This document shows positions 24,154 to 31,874 of a stretch of 33,704 bases of DNA, piece after piece (the stretch's first letter is position 1; every line of letters starts with the position of its first letter). A program made the translations under genes and the position numbers. The notes under the pieces are model-generated. The model did not search any database. It worked only from the letters and a program-made list of their open reading frames with translations, and was not told where the DNA came from. Source of the DNA: Oscillospiraceae bacterium (lineage in GTDB: Bacteria > Bacillota > Clostridia > Oscillospirales > Acutalibacteraceae); NCBI GenBank assembly GCA_902772935.1, contig CACYCR010000125.1, positions 1 through 33,704 of the forward strand, written 5' to 3'.

Positions 24154-25458
24154 TCAGACGGTTTCGGTTTTATCAATCTGCAGGCGGAAAACGGTACAGG
24201 GCCGGTCGCCGGTGCTTTGCAGGCGCAGCGGAAAATCTCCGGCCGCGGCAAAAAATACCAGGGCGGCGCTGCCGTCGGGCGATGCCGGAAGTGCTGCGGT
24301 ACCTGCGGCGCGGTCGCCGAGAAAGAGCCGGATGCCGCCGTCGGCGTCGCAGCGATAGGTCAGCGCCAGGCGGTACCTCCCTTCGGCAAAGCGGGCGGGG
24401 CTGAACGTGAAGCCGGCGCCTTTTTTGCTGCAGACTGCGGCAAAGCGGCCGTCCGCCGTCTTTTTGGCCCAGGCGCCGCCGAAAAACCGGCAGGCGTGCA
24501 GCGGTGACGTGAGCATCTGCGGCAGCAGCAGACGCACAAAGCCGTTTGCGGTCGGCGCGGCCTGTTCAATGACGCCGCGCGCTTCATCCACCTGCAGGCG
24601 TTCCGCCCGTGCGCGGCGCAGAAAGACGCTGTTTTCGGAGGACGCGTGATAAAACACGTACCACTGTGCGCCGAGCTTTACAATCGAGCCGTGGTTGTTC
24701 CAGGTCGCCTCATCGCAGCCGTCGTTGTCGATCACGGTGCCGCGCCGTTCATAGGGGCCGAACACGTCTGTGCTGACGGCATAATCCAGCTTTGTCGGTC
24801 GTGCGCCGTGGTGCGGCGCGTCGTCGGTGTACTCCGAGGCGTAGATCAGGCAGTAGTGATCGCCGAGCTTCCGCAGGGACGAACCCTCATGAAAGCCCTC
24901 GCGGCCGTCCGCGTTGGACAAAACGCCGCGGTGTACGGTCTCCGGCCGCAGGGAGCAAAGGTCGTCGTTCAGTTCGGCCATCTGCAGTTCGAACTGTCCC
25001 CAGGTGTAATAAATGTGTCCCTTGTCTGCGAGGACGGAGGGGTCGATGCCGCGGATCGGTTCTCCGCCGCAGGTGATGCGCCGCGGGTTGGAAAACGGTC
25101 CTTCGGGGGCGTCGCTTTGCGCCACACCCTCGCTGCCGTCCGCCATGCAGAAAAACAGGTAGTACGTTCCTTTGTGAAGCAGCACGTCCGGGGCGTAGAG
25201 CGCGGCGTCCGACCACGGCACGGCGGCGGACGAAAAGCTTTCGCCGTGATCCACCCAGGCGGTCAGGTCGCAAAGCGGCGCGGACACGACATGGTAGGCG
25301 TGACTGCAATAGCAGCCGGCAGTCCGGTCCAGGGAACCGTACAGATAAACGCGGTCGCCGAAGACCTTCGGCTCGCCGTCCGGAATGCAGAGATCAAACG
25401 GCAAAAACGGATTCAGGCCGGGCGTTCTGCCGGTCGGTTCGACGGGCCGGTTGTTCAT
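24154..25458 (-). CDS. Glycoside hydrolase family 43 protein (xylosidase/arabinosidase-like) with C-terminal binding domain
   Basis: The protein has 434 residues. It opens NPFLPFDLCIPDGEPKVFGD, the start of a five-bladed beta-propeller GH43 domain in which Asp27 is the likely general base. ALYAPDVLLHKGTYYLFF (Asp91) and RGIDPSVLADKGHIYYTWG follow, and EGSSLRK (Glu191) is the likely general acid. TWNNHGSIVKLGAQWYVFYH completes the propeller at about 255-275. The last 120 residues are beta-rich, like a CBM6-type sugar-binding module. No signal peptide is present, so it should act on imported xylo- or arabino-oligosaccharides; exact specificity is uncertain. AAGGAG precedes the ATG, which overlaps the previous stop by four bases (ATGA). 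Confidence 0.88.
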   Translation of the reverse strand: MNNRPVEPTGRTPGLNPFLPFDLCIPDGEPKVFGDRVYLYGSLDRTAGCYCSHAYHVVSAPLCDLTAWVDHGESFSSAAVPWSDAALYAPDVLLHKGTYYLFFCMADGSEGVAQSDAPEGPFSNPRRITCGGEPIRGIDPSVLADKGHIYYTWGQFELQMAELNDDLCSLRPETVHRGVLSNADGREGFHEGSSLRKLGDHYCLIYASEYTDDAPHHGARPTKLDYAVSTDVFGPYERRGTVIDNDGCDEATWNNHGSIVKLGAQWYVFYHASSENSVFLRRARAERLQVDEARGVIEQAAPTANGFVRLLLPQMLTSPLHACRFFGGAWAKKTADGRFAAVCSKKGAGFTFSPARFAEGRYRLALTYRCDADGGIRLFLGDRAAGTAALPASPDGSAALVFFAAAGDFPLRLQSTGDRPCTVFRLQIDKTETV

Positions 25459-26336
25459 ATCGCAGTCTCCTTTTCATGCAGTTGTCCGCGGCAGCAGATC
25501 TCGCCGCCGTCGCCGATGTACGCAAGCACGCCGTTTTCCCGTACAGTGAAATACATCTGCGGTGCGCAGAGTACCCGGATGGATTTGCGCGTTTCCGCGT
25601 TGTGATCATACACGCCCGTGGTGAAGACGCAGATCTTCGGCGAAAGGGTGCGAAGGAAGGCCGGTGTGCTCGAGCCCTGACAGCCGTGATGGCCGACCTT
25701 CAGCAGATCCACTTTGCCGATCAGCGGCGCAAGGCGCGTCTCATCGCCGGTATAGTCGTCCATGTCGCCGGCAAGGAAGATGCGGGTGCCGCCTTTTTCA
25801 AGCAGAACGCCGAGCGACTGATCGTTTTCGCCGACCTTGCCGTCGGGAACCGGGTCGTCGGTATTGAAGAGCGTGACCTTGAAATTGCCGAAGACAAACG
25901 GTGTACTGTCCGGCGCGGCGATGATTGGCACCTGCCTTGCCCGCAGGGCGGCGATCGTCTGATCATAGACCTCCTGATTGTCCCAGTCGCGGATCTCCCG
26001 TTCGTTGATCCGGCTGCTGTCATACACTTTCAGGTAGGCGCGGCCGACTGTCACTGCCGGGTCGGCAAGCAGGGTGTCGAAACCGCCGAGATGGTCGGAG
26101 TGACTGTGTGTGCCGACAATGAAATCCAGACGGACGTTCCCTGCGTCATCTGCGGCGTGCGCTTTGAGGTATGCGAGCACGCGCTGCTCATAGCCCGGCA
26201 GATCCAGCCACGGCAGACCGCGCGGATTGTCGGTGTCTTCGCCCGCGTCCACCAGAGCGAAGCGGCCGGCGCTTTCGAGCAGAATGGCGTCGGAGTTTCC
26301 GGTGTTCAGAAAATGAATGCGGTCATCACAGAACAT
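25455..26336 (-). CDS. ComEC/Rec2-like metallo-beta-lactamase-fold hydrolase
   Basis: The protein has 293 residues; ATG 26336 has AGGAGG 8 nt upstream, and longer readings extend across the promoter. It opens IHFLNTGNSDAILLES and FALVDAGEDTDN, as in the soluble hydrolase domain of ComEC proteins. Metal ligands sit in THSHSDHLGG (His77, His79, Asp81, His82), LAGDMDDYTGDE and VGHHGCQGSS. There are no membrane segments and no signal peptide, so this is a stand-alone cytoplasmic form. Relatives cleave phosphodiesters in DNA or nucleotides; the substrate here is unknown. Its stop overlaps the GH43 start, so the two are cotranslated. Confidence 0.87.
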   Translation of the reverse strand: MFCDDRIHFLNTGNSDAILLESAGRFALVDAGEDTDNPRGLPWLDLPGYEQRVLAYLKAHAADDAGNVRLDFIVGTHSHSDHLGGFDTLLADPAVTVGRAYLKVYDSSRINEREIRDWDNQEVYDQTIAALRARQVPIIAAPDSTPFVFGNFKVTLFNTDDPVPDGKVGENDQSLGVLLEKGGTRIFLAGDMDDYTGDETRLAPLIGKVDLLKVGHHGCQGSSTPAFLRTLSPKICVFTTGVYDHNAETRKSIRVLCAPQMYFTVRENGVLAYIGDGGEICCRGQLHEKETAI

Positions 26337-26376
26337 CAGATCAGCCTCCTGTACAGAACAATTGCTGTTTTTTTCT

Positions 26377-26405
26377 ATTCTAACATGTCCGCCCGCCGGA
26401 TGCAA
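26377..26405 (-). promoter_or_regulatory. Sigma-A promoter of the hydrolase-GH43 operon
   Basis: TTGCAT (26400-26405), 17-nt spacer, TAGAAT (26377-26382), 40 nt before the start codon. Confidence 0.7.
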
Positions 26406-26415
26406 GAAGAAACCG

Positions 26416-26453
26416 AAAAAAGCCCGCGCACACACCGAAGGTGCTGCACGGGC
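26416..26453 (-). terminator. Terminator after the phosphatase gene
   Basis: On minus, GCCCGTGCAGCACC and GGTGTGTGCGCGGGC form an imperfect stem with a short TTC loop, followed by six T. It ends just before the next promoter. Confidence 0.8.
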
Positions 26454-26470
26454 GGTTCACTTTTTATTGC

Positions 26471-27595
26471 TTATTTTGTGAGCTTCGCCTTCAGCGCTGC
26501 GATCTGCGCTTCACGCATACCGCCGGAAAGCAGATACTGCGCCGCGTAGGCGGAGAGATCGGCCGTTTTGATGTCCGCGCCGTCATCTCCCGTAAGACTT
26601 TGGATCATCGGGTCAAGCACGTTTTCGACAATGACATCGTATTTTTCTTTTTCGGACACTGCGGTGATGCCGTAATAATTATCATAGGTGACCATATAGT
26701 CGTTCACGATTTCCTGATACGACGCGCCGCAGAGCGCTTCGACGAGCATGCACATGAAGCCGGTCCGGTCCTTGCCTTCCGTACAGTGGATGAGAAACGG
26801 GCCGTCGTTTTCGGCCATGGCGGTCAGCCCTTTCGCCGCTTTCCGGCGGAATTCCGCGGAGGTAAAATTCATGTTCATTGCCAGTGGAAGAACCTGTCCT
26901 TGTGCATACAGGGAACGGAAATACGCGCACGCGAAGGTCTCCTGCGCGAGATAGCCGTTGATTTTTTCTTCGTTGTCTGCGAGGTTGATGATGCAGCGGA
27001 CCCTTGCCTTCTTGATCAGCGCGTCCACGTACGTCGCGCGATTGTGCTGATTGTCGCAGGGCGAGGCGGCGCGGAAGACGACATTCTCCTTCATGGCACC
27101 CGCACTTACGGTGCGGAAGTTGGCAAAGATTTCGTCACTGTCATAATCCGATCTCTCGTCGGTATAGTGGATATCCCGGGCGTCCTGAATGGCCCGGTAG
27201 GTACTCCGTGCGTGCAGAGAGACGGTCGCCGTTGCGGTCTCTTCTATGTCCGCAATCTCCCACAAATCGTCGCCGTTGTTGATGCAGACCTTGACGTGCG
27301 GATAGCCCGGATACGCGACCACAAGCGGCTCACCCGTCTTCGTATAATACCCGTTGTAATAGGGAAGATCCGTCAGGGTGTAACCGTTGGAAAAGGTTAC
27401 ACTCACGCTGTCGCCGTACGCAAAGCCGTGCGCGTTGAAGTCGTCGATCGTGATGTCGAGATAGATGCCGCCGAATTCCGGTTCATGAAGAACGGCAAGA
27501 TCGGAAACCGTCGGCGAAGCGCCGACACAGCCGCCGCATACGGAAACCAGCAGACACAGCGTCAATAGAATGGAAAGTGCGTTTTTACAGTTCAT
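26471..27595 (-). CDS. Exported tyrosine-phosphatase-family protein with N-terminal beta domain
   Basis: The protein has 374 residues. The N-terminus MNCKNALSILLTLCLLVSVC is a signal peptide; the following GGC may be a lipoprotein cleavage site, though the lipobox is atypical. Residues about 30-130 (FGGIYLDITIDDFNAHGFAYGDSVSV) resemble the C-terminal beta domain of DUF62/SAM hydroxide adenosyltransferases. Residues about 140-330 are a Y_phosphatase3-type domain with the complete P-loop HCTEGKDRTGF (Cys271, Arg277). By family it removes phosphate from tyrosine or from lipid or inositol phosphates outside the cell. The start has a weak site (GAAGG). It lies 76 nt downstream of ilvD on the same strand, so it may be expressed by read-through. 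Confidence 0.85.
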   Translation of the reverse strand: MNCKNALSILLTLCLLVSVCGGCVGASPTVSDLAVLHEPEFGGIYLDITIDDFNAHGFAYGDSVSVTFSNGYTLTDLPYYNGYYTKTGEPLVVAYPGYPHVKVCINNGDDLWEIADIEETATATVSLHARSTYRAIQDARDIHYTDERSDYDSDEIFANFRTVSAGAMKENVVFRAASPCDNQHNRATYVDALIKKARVRCIINLADNEEKINGYLAQETFACAYFRSLYAQGQVLPLAMNMNFTSAEFRRKAAKGLTAMAENDGPFLIHCTEGKDRTGFMCMLVEALCGASYQEIVNDYMVTYDNYYGITAVSEKEKYDVIVENVLDPMIQSLTGDDGADIKTADLSAYAAQYLLSGGMREAQIAALKAKLTK

Positions 27596-27671
27596 AAACA
27601 AGCCTTCGGTTGCAGCACTCTTTCGTTTTCTCAGAATACGCAGACGCTGCGAAGAACTGCCGGCTGCACAG

Positions 27672-29363
27672 TTACTGCAGCACGGCGCCTTCCGAAACGG
27701 GGCCGACCAGCTTGGCGTAGCGCGCAAGCCAGCCCTTTTTGACCGGGCATTCCGGCAGGACAAGGGCAGCTCTGCGTTTTTCCAGAACCGCATCACTGAC
27801 CTCCAGCGTGATCGTGCGCTTCGCAATGGAATAGGAAACGATGTCGCCGGTTTCCACCAGCGCAATGTTGCCGCCGAGCGCCGCTTCCGGTGATACATGA
27901 CCGATGACACCGCCGCGGGACAGTCCCGAAAACCGACCGTCTGTAACCAATGCAATGTCCTTGTCCATCCCCATGCCGCACATCAGCGCCGTGAGCATCA
28001 GCATCTCCTGCATGCCCGGGCCGCCCTTCGGGCCCTCATAACGCAGCACGATCACGTCGCCGGGCACAATGTCGCCGAAAATCAGTGCATTCAGCGCCTC
28101 CTGATGACTGTTAAACACTTTTGCGGGTCCGCTGTGTTCCAGCATGTTCGGGTCAACGCCTGCTGTTTTGACCACCGCGCCAAGCGGCGCAAGATTGCCG
28201 TAGAGCACCGCAAGTCCGCCCTCGGGCGAATACGGATCGTCAAACGGACGAATGACCGTGCGGTCACGCACCGCGGCGTCTGCCGTTACCTGTGCCAGCG
28301 TTTTGCCGGTGATCGTCTCCTGTTCGCCCCAAAGGACGCCCTGATCAATGGCCTGTTTGATTACGGCGGACACACCGCCGGCGTTGTCGAGATCCACCAT
28401 CAGATGCGGGCCGGACGGCGAGAGCTTCACCAGATGCGGCGTTTCCCGACCGATACGGTCAAAGTCGTTCAATGTAATATCGATATCCATCTCATGCGCC
28501 AGCGCAGGCAGATGCAGCGCTGTGTTTGTTGAGCAGCCGAGCATCATAACGAGCTTGATTGCGTTAAAGAAGGATTCTTTGGTAAGGAAGGTCGATGGCT
28601 TGACGTCGTATTTTGCAAGCTCCACCGCGCGCATACCGGAGCGTTTTGCCATATGATAGCGTTTTGCACTGACCGCCGGAATCGTACCCGTTCCCGGCAG
28701 TGCGATCCCGAGCACCTCGGTCATACACGCCATGGAGTTTGCTGTGAACATCCCCTGGCAGGAGCCGCAGGTGGGGCAAACCTCGTCCTCATAGGCACAA
28801 TAGGTCTCGCTGTCCAGCGTGCCGGCAATGACCTGTCCGGCGCATTCGGCAATGCTTTGCACATCCACCCGTTTACCGTTGTAATGGCCGGGCAGCATCG
28901 GGCCTGCTGTGACCACAATAAACGGAATATCCAGACGCAGCGCGCCCATAATCATGCCCGGGATGATTTTATCGCATCCGCAGACGAGCACAATTGCATC
29001 ACAGACGTGCGCTTTTGCCATCGTCTCCACACTGTCGGCAATCAGTTCCCGGCTCGGCAGCGAATATTTCATGCCGTCCGTTCCCATGATCATACCGTCG
29101 CATACGCCGATCGTGCCGAACTCCACGGGCGTACCGCCGCCCATCAGAATGCCGTCCTTCACCGCCTGGCCGATTTTATCAAGATTGCTGTGACCCGGGA
29201 AAAAGTTGGAATAGGAGTTGCACACGCCGATAAACGGGCGATAGATCTGCTCGTCCGTCAGTCCGGCGCCTTTCATCAGGGAACGAGCGCTGACTTTTGT
29301 TTCGTCTGATTTCAGCTCATAGCTGCGAAACTCGTCTTCATCCAAAAGTTGTCTCTTTGTCAT
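27672..29363 (-). CDS. ilvD: Dihydroxy-acid dehydratase
   Basis: This enzyme of branched-chain amino acid synthesis dehydrates 2,3-dihydroxy-isovalerate and 2,3-dihydroxy-3-methylvalerate. Its length of 563 residues is normal. Family signatures are all present: GVCNSYSNFFPGH, CGCDKIIPGMIMG and CPTCGSCQGMFTANSM (iron-sulfur cluster ligands), MLGCSTNTALHLPA, the C-terminal YEGPKGGPGMQEM, and DGRFSGLSRGGVIGHVSPEA with the catalytic serine. AGAGGG precedes the ATG and a consensus promoter lies upstream. It is not next to other ilv genes in this window. An AAAGCAC palindrome just upstream of the promoter may be an operator. Confidence 0.97.
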   Translation of the reverse strand: MTKRQLLDEDEFRSYELKSDETKVSARSLMKGAGLTDEQIYRPFIGVCNSYSNFFPGHSNLDKIGQAVKDGILMGGGTPVEFGTIGVCDGMIMGTDGMKYSLPSRELIADSVETMAKAHVCDAIVLVCGCDKIIPGMIMGALRLDIPFIVVTAGPMLPGHYNGKRVDVQSIAECAGQVIAGTLDSETYCAYEDEVCPTCGSCQGMFTANSMACMTEVLGIALPGTGTIPAVSAKRYHMAKRSGMRAVELAKYDVKPSTFLTKESFFNAIKLVMMLGCSTNTALHLPALAHEMDIDITLNDFDRIGRETPHLVKLSPSGPHLMVDLDNAGGVSAVIKQAIDQGVLWGEQETITGKTLAQVTADAAVRDRTVIRPFDDPYSPEGGLAVLYGNLAPLGAVVKTAGVDPNMLEHSGPAKVFNSHQEALNALIFGDIVPGDVIVLRYEGPKGGPGMQEMLMLTALMCGMGMDKDIALVTDGRFSGLSRGGVIGHVSPEAALGGNIALVETGDIVSYSIAKRTITLEVSDAVLEKRRAALVLPECPVKKGWLARYAKLVGPVSEGAVLQ

Positions 29364-29414
29364 AGATACCCTCTTTTCTGTTGTTTTTGCGTAATCCGAC
29401 TTACGTACAAAGCC

Positions 29415-29443
29415 ATTTTATCTTCTTCAGCTGCTTCTGTCAA
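29415..29443 (-). promoter_or_regulatory. Sigma-A promoter of ilvD
   Basis: TTGACA (29438-29443), 17-nt spacer, TAAAAT (29415-29420), giving a leader of about 45 nt with no attenuator visible. Confidence 0.85.
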
Positions 29444-29451
29444 TTGATTTT

Positions 29452-29473
29452 GTGCTTTATCAGAACAAAGCAC
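29452..29473. promoter_or_regulatory. Inverted repeat, possible operator upstream of ilvD
   Basis: GTGCTTT and AAAGCAC are separated by 8 nt, 8 nt upstream of the ilvD -35 box and between divergent genes. It does not match the CodY box I know. The flanking stretch to 29550 is AT-rich, with a weak TATGAT at 29516 for the plus gene. Confidence 0.4.
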
Positions 29474-29550
29474 TAAAGTTTACATTTTTTTAACAACAAG
29501 TCGTCATGAAAAAGCTATGATAAAAAAAAACAAAAGAAAGGAAGAATCCT

Positions 29551-29877
29551 ATGATCGGCATTGGCAAATGGCAAGGCTCTGTCAACATTCAGATTTTGAA
29601 ATTCAGCGGCGACGTCTTTATCACCATCGAAGACAATAACGGTGATTATGCTGTCGATATCAAACTCCCTCCTCAACTGGAAAAGGTCAAACTGCGGTTT
29701 GATTCCATCACCGAGATCGGCGACAACGGTTTGAAGGGCAAGGGTAAACTGCTCACGCCCGCCGGCAGAGAGCTGGGCTTTGAAGCTAACGTCAGCTTTG
29801 ACGGCGACACAATGAGCGGTTCACTGAAAATCGCAATTGCGAACATCAAGATCAAAAACGGTCACCGCATCGGATAA
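29551..29877 (+). CDS. Small beta-rich protein of unknown function
   Basis: The protein has 108 residues; AAAGGAAG lies 9 nt before the ATG. No signal peptide, cysteines or membrane segments are present. The sequence alternates hydrophobic and polar residues (VNIQILKFSGDVFITIEDNN, LKIAIANIKIKNGHRIG), which suggests an all-beta, lipocalin- or barrel-like fold with paired FSGD/FDGDTMSG turns. I recall similar small proteins starting MIGxGKW and ending KNGxRIG in other Clostridia, without assigned function. It is a single gene ended by a strong terminator. Confidence 0.75.
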   Translation: MIGIGKWQGSVNIQILKFSGDVFITIEDNNGDYAVDIKLPPQLEKVKLRFDSITEIGDNGLKGKGKLLTPAGRELGFEANVSFDGDTMSGSLKIAIANIKIKNGHRIG

Positions 29878-29951
29878 ACGCGACCGCAAACCGCATCCCT
29901 CTGTGTTCGCTTTCGGGCGCGACAGCAGAGGGAACACAGGCTGATAAGAAC

Positions 29952-29999
29952 AAAGATGCTTTTGTTACGGAACGTCCGCAACAAAAGCATCTTTTTATT
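29952..29999 (+). terminator. Rho-independent terminator
   Basis: AAAGATGCTTTTGTT pairs with AACAAAAGCATCTTT around a 13-nt loop and is followed by TTATT. A smaller hairpin, CCCTCTG/CAGAGGG, lies upstream at about 29897-29931. Confidence 0.88.
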
Positions 30000-30094
30000 A
30001 TTTCCAAAACCAACGGCGCGTTCAGGATTATGTATTGGCCGGAGGTTCTTTCGGCTACACCGGCAGGGACAACACGAAGCCACCGGTTTCGCGT

Positions 30095-30123
30095 TTGACA
30101 TTTCATAGAACAGCATATATAAT
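30095..30123 (+). promoter_or_regulatory. Sigma-A promoter of the small secreted protein gene
   Basis: TTGACA (30095-30100) and TATAAT (30118-30123), both perfect, with a 17-nt spacer; 34 nt before the ATG. Bases 30000-30094 show nothing else. Confidence 0.92.
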
Positions 30124-30157
30124 AATAGTACAAGCAGATTCGAAAGGAGTGCTTTTT

Positions 30158-30691
30158 ATGCTGAAAAGAACCATCGGCCTTCTGCTGACGGTTCTGGTTT
30201 TATGCTTTTGCCTGCTGCCCGCTGCTGCACAAAACGAAACCGGCGTCATCACACTCAGGCTCAACAGCGACATTGACGGGCGGACCAAATGGGACGTTGA
30301 ACAACTGATTGAAATCAAATCCGGAAATGTTGTCTACAGTACGTACAGAACTGCGCCTGTGTCGGTTTCCGACTATGCAGGTACGCCGGACAGCGGTAAA
30401 CTCAAGGCCGGCCGCACCTATAATATCCACTATCAGCTGTCTGCAGCCGAAGGCTATGAGCTGCCGGAAACAGTGACAGCAGATAACGTGAAAATCGAAT
30501 GCGGCAAGGGCGTGAAAGTGCACGCGGTTCAGATTACCAGAGGCACGTACCGTGAAGAAAACGGCGCGCTTGTGACTTGTCGCGGGCTGCTGATTTACGC
30601 CAGCGTAGTGGTGGATGGCAACATCTTTCAGCGTGTGATCGGTTGGTTCCATGATTTGATCCTGAAAGCCAAAGCCTGGTCGCTGTATTAA
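30158..30691 (+). CDS. Small secreted protein with C-terminal amphipathic tail, unknown function
   Basis: The protein has 177 residues; AAAGGAG lies 8 nt before the ATG, and an earlier in-frame reading would overlap the promoter. A signal peptide (MLKRTIGLLLTVLVLCFCLL, cut near AAA-QNE) is followed by about 130 residues of beta-rich sequence, including KWDVEQLIEIKSGNVVYSTY and KAGRTYNIHYQLSAAEGYEL, which looks Ig-like or SpaA/prealbumin-like. The end, NIFQRVIGWFHDLILKAKAW, is a Trp/Phe-rich cationic helix of the kind seen on the LRR and giant proteins here. I do not recognise the family. It has its own perfect promoter and terminator, which suggests strong expression. Confidence 0.78.
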   Translation: MLKRTIGLLLTVLVLCFCLLPAAAQNETGVITLRLNSDIDGRTKWDVEQLIEIKSGNVVYSTYRTAPVSVSDYAGTPDSGKLKAGRTYNIHYQLSAAEGYELPETVTADNVKIECGKGVKVHAVQITRGTYREENGALVTCRGLLIYASVVVDGNIFQRVIGWFHDLILKAKAWSLY

Positions 30692-30716
30692 ACGGCAGCA
30701 GCAATCCTGTAAAATG

Positions 30717-30755
30717 GAAACGCAGCAGGTTTCATCACCCGCTGCGTTTCGTTTT
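30717..30755 (+). terminator. Rho-independent terminator
   Basis: GAAACGCAGC pairs with GCTGCGTTTC around a 14-nt loop and is followed by GTTTTG. Confidence 0.8.
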
Positions 30756-30782
30756 GTATGTGGGTTGTCTTTTGACGCCAGG

Positions 30783-30970
30783 TCACAGACCTTTCTTTGC
30801 GTGTAAACAATAGGAATACATACAAGGCACAAGTACCATGATCAGAAATAGGCCAATCAGCCATGGTACCGGAACCAATCGTGTCAGACCAATTATAATC
30901 ATCAGAATATCGTTTTTACGGGTTAAAAACGCATAAAGCAGCAAGACAAGAAAGCGATCAGAATGAACAT
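30783..30970 (-). pseudogene. Probable frameshifted small membrane-protein gene
   Basis: On minus, ATG 30970 opens MFILIAFL but meets a stop after 15 codons. Shifting frame near codon 8 gives a continuous hydrophobic protein: FLVLLLYAFLTRKNDIL, then MIIIGLTRLVPVPWLIGLFL and IMVLVPCMYSYCLHAKKGL, ending at TGA 30783. Composition and two to three membrane segments look genuine, but no ribosome binding site precedes the ATG. It may be a decayed gene or contain a sequencing error. Bases 30971-31098 show nothing further. Confidence 0.4.
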
Positions 30971-31098
30971 GACTTGCACGAAAAAAGATGACTTTTCTGA
31001 TCCCGAATCTTGTATACGCCGGGAATCTGCGGAAGAAATCGTCCTTTGGGAGGCGGTGGATACTTAATTGGGATTGTACACCGCAAGACAGTATGATT

Positions 31099-31126
31099 GC
31101 GGCAGCGTTTTATCAGGCGCTGCCGC
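31099..31126 (-). terminator. Terminator after the glutamate synthase cluster
   Basis: GCGGCAGCG and CGCTGCCGC form a 9-bp stem with a 10-nt loop. It lies 26 nt after the last gene's stop codon. On minus it is followed by AATCATAC with no T tract, so efficiency is uncertain. Confidence 0.55.
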
Positions 31127-31151
31127 CGGTTTCTTATAGCGGGAATTCTTT

Positions 31152-31874
31152 TCAGTTTGCGACATACATCTGCCGGAACGGGTTTTCGTGATTGGGCGTA
31201 ACCACAGTGAAGGGTGCGTTCAGAATCTCCGCCGCATCCTGTGCAAAGAGCGTGCAGAATGTTTGGATCAGCGGTTCGATTTCGGCAAGATCTTCCGGTG
31301 CAGCGGGCGAAACGGTCACTTGCGGCGGAAAACGCACACCGCTGAGACTGCCGCGCAAAAACACCTTGCCGCCGTGCAGCCCTGTGCAGGGAAAGTTGCC
31401 GACAACCGGCTTTCCGTCGGTGTGCAAACCGAGTACAACGATGACGCCGCCTGCCTGGTATTCTCCGAGAAAGCTTCCCGTCCGACCGCCGATCACCATG
31501 GCCGGCACCTTGTCGCGGTACGCTTTCATGTGGATGCCGGCGCGGTAACCTGCGTTCTGACGCACGAAAATCTCGCCGCCGCGCATGGCATAACCGACCG
31601 CGTCGCCGACACTGCCGCAAATCACAATCCGCCCGGCATTCATCGTGTCGCCCACTGCATCCTGCGCGTTGCCGTCCACTGTGATTGCAGCGCCGTTCAG
31701 ATAGGCGCCGAGCGCGTTGCCCGGCGTGCCGCTGATTGTCAGTTTGACGTCTGCCATACCCGCTGCAAGAAATCGCTGCCCGCAGCAGTGTTCTATCATG
31801 CAGTCTGTTTCACCTTGCCGCAGTTGTTCGTTCAGCGCTTTGAAATCCAGCCCGGACGCATCAATTCTTTTCAT
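31152..31874 (-). CDS. Glutamate synthase GXGXG (alpha-subunit C-terminal) domain protein
   Basis: The protein has 240 residues made mostly of the right-handed beta-helix that ends the large GltB subunit. The Gly/Ala repeats are clear: GTPGNALGAYLNGAAITVDG, NAQDAVGDTMNAGRIVICG, SVGDAVGYAMRGGEIFVRQN, and AGYRAGIHMKAYRDKVPAMV. In archaeal-type and many clostridial glutamate synthases this domain is a separate polypeptide acting in the complex as a structural scaffold. The last 70 residues are less conserved. Its start overlaps the FAD gene stop by one base (TGATG), and it is the last gene of the cluster. Confidence 0.88.
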   Translation of the reverse strand: MKRIDASGLDFKALNEQLRQGETDCMIEHCCGQRFLAAGMADVKLTISGTPGNALGAYLNGAAITVDGNAQDAVGDTMNAGRIVICGSVGDAVGYAMRGGEIFVRQNAGYRAGIHMKAYRDKVPAMVIGGRTGSFLGEYQAGGVIVVLGLHTDGKPVVGNFPCTGLHGGKVFLRGSLSGVRFPPQVTVSPAAPEDLAEIEPLIQTFCTLFAQDAAEILNAPFTVVTPNHENPFRQMYVAN

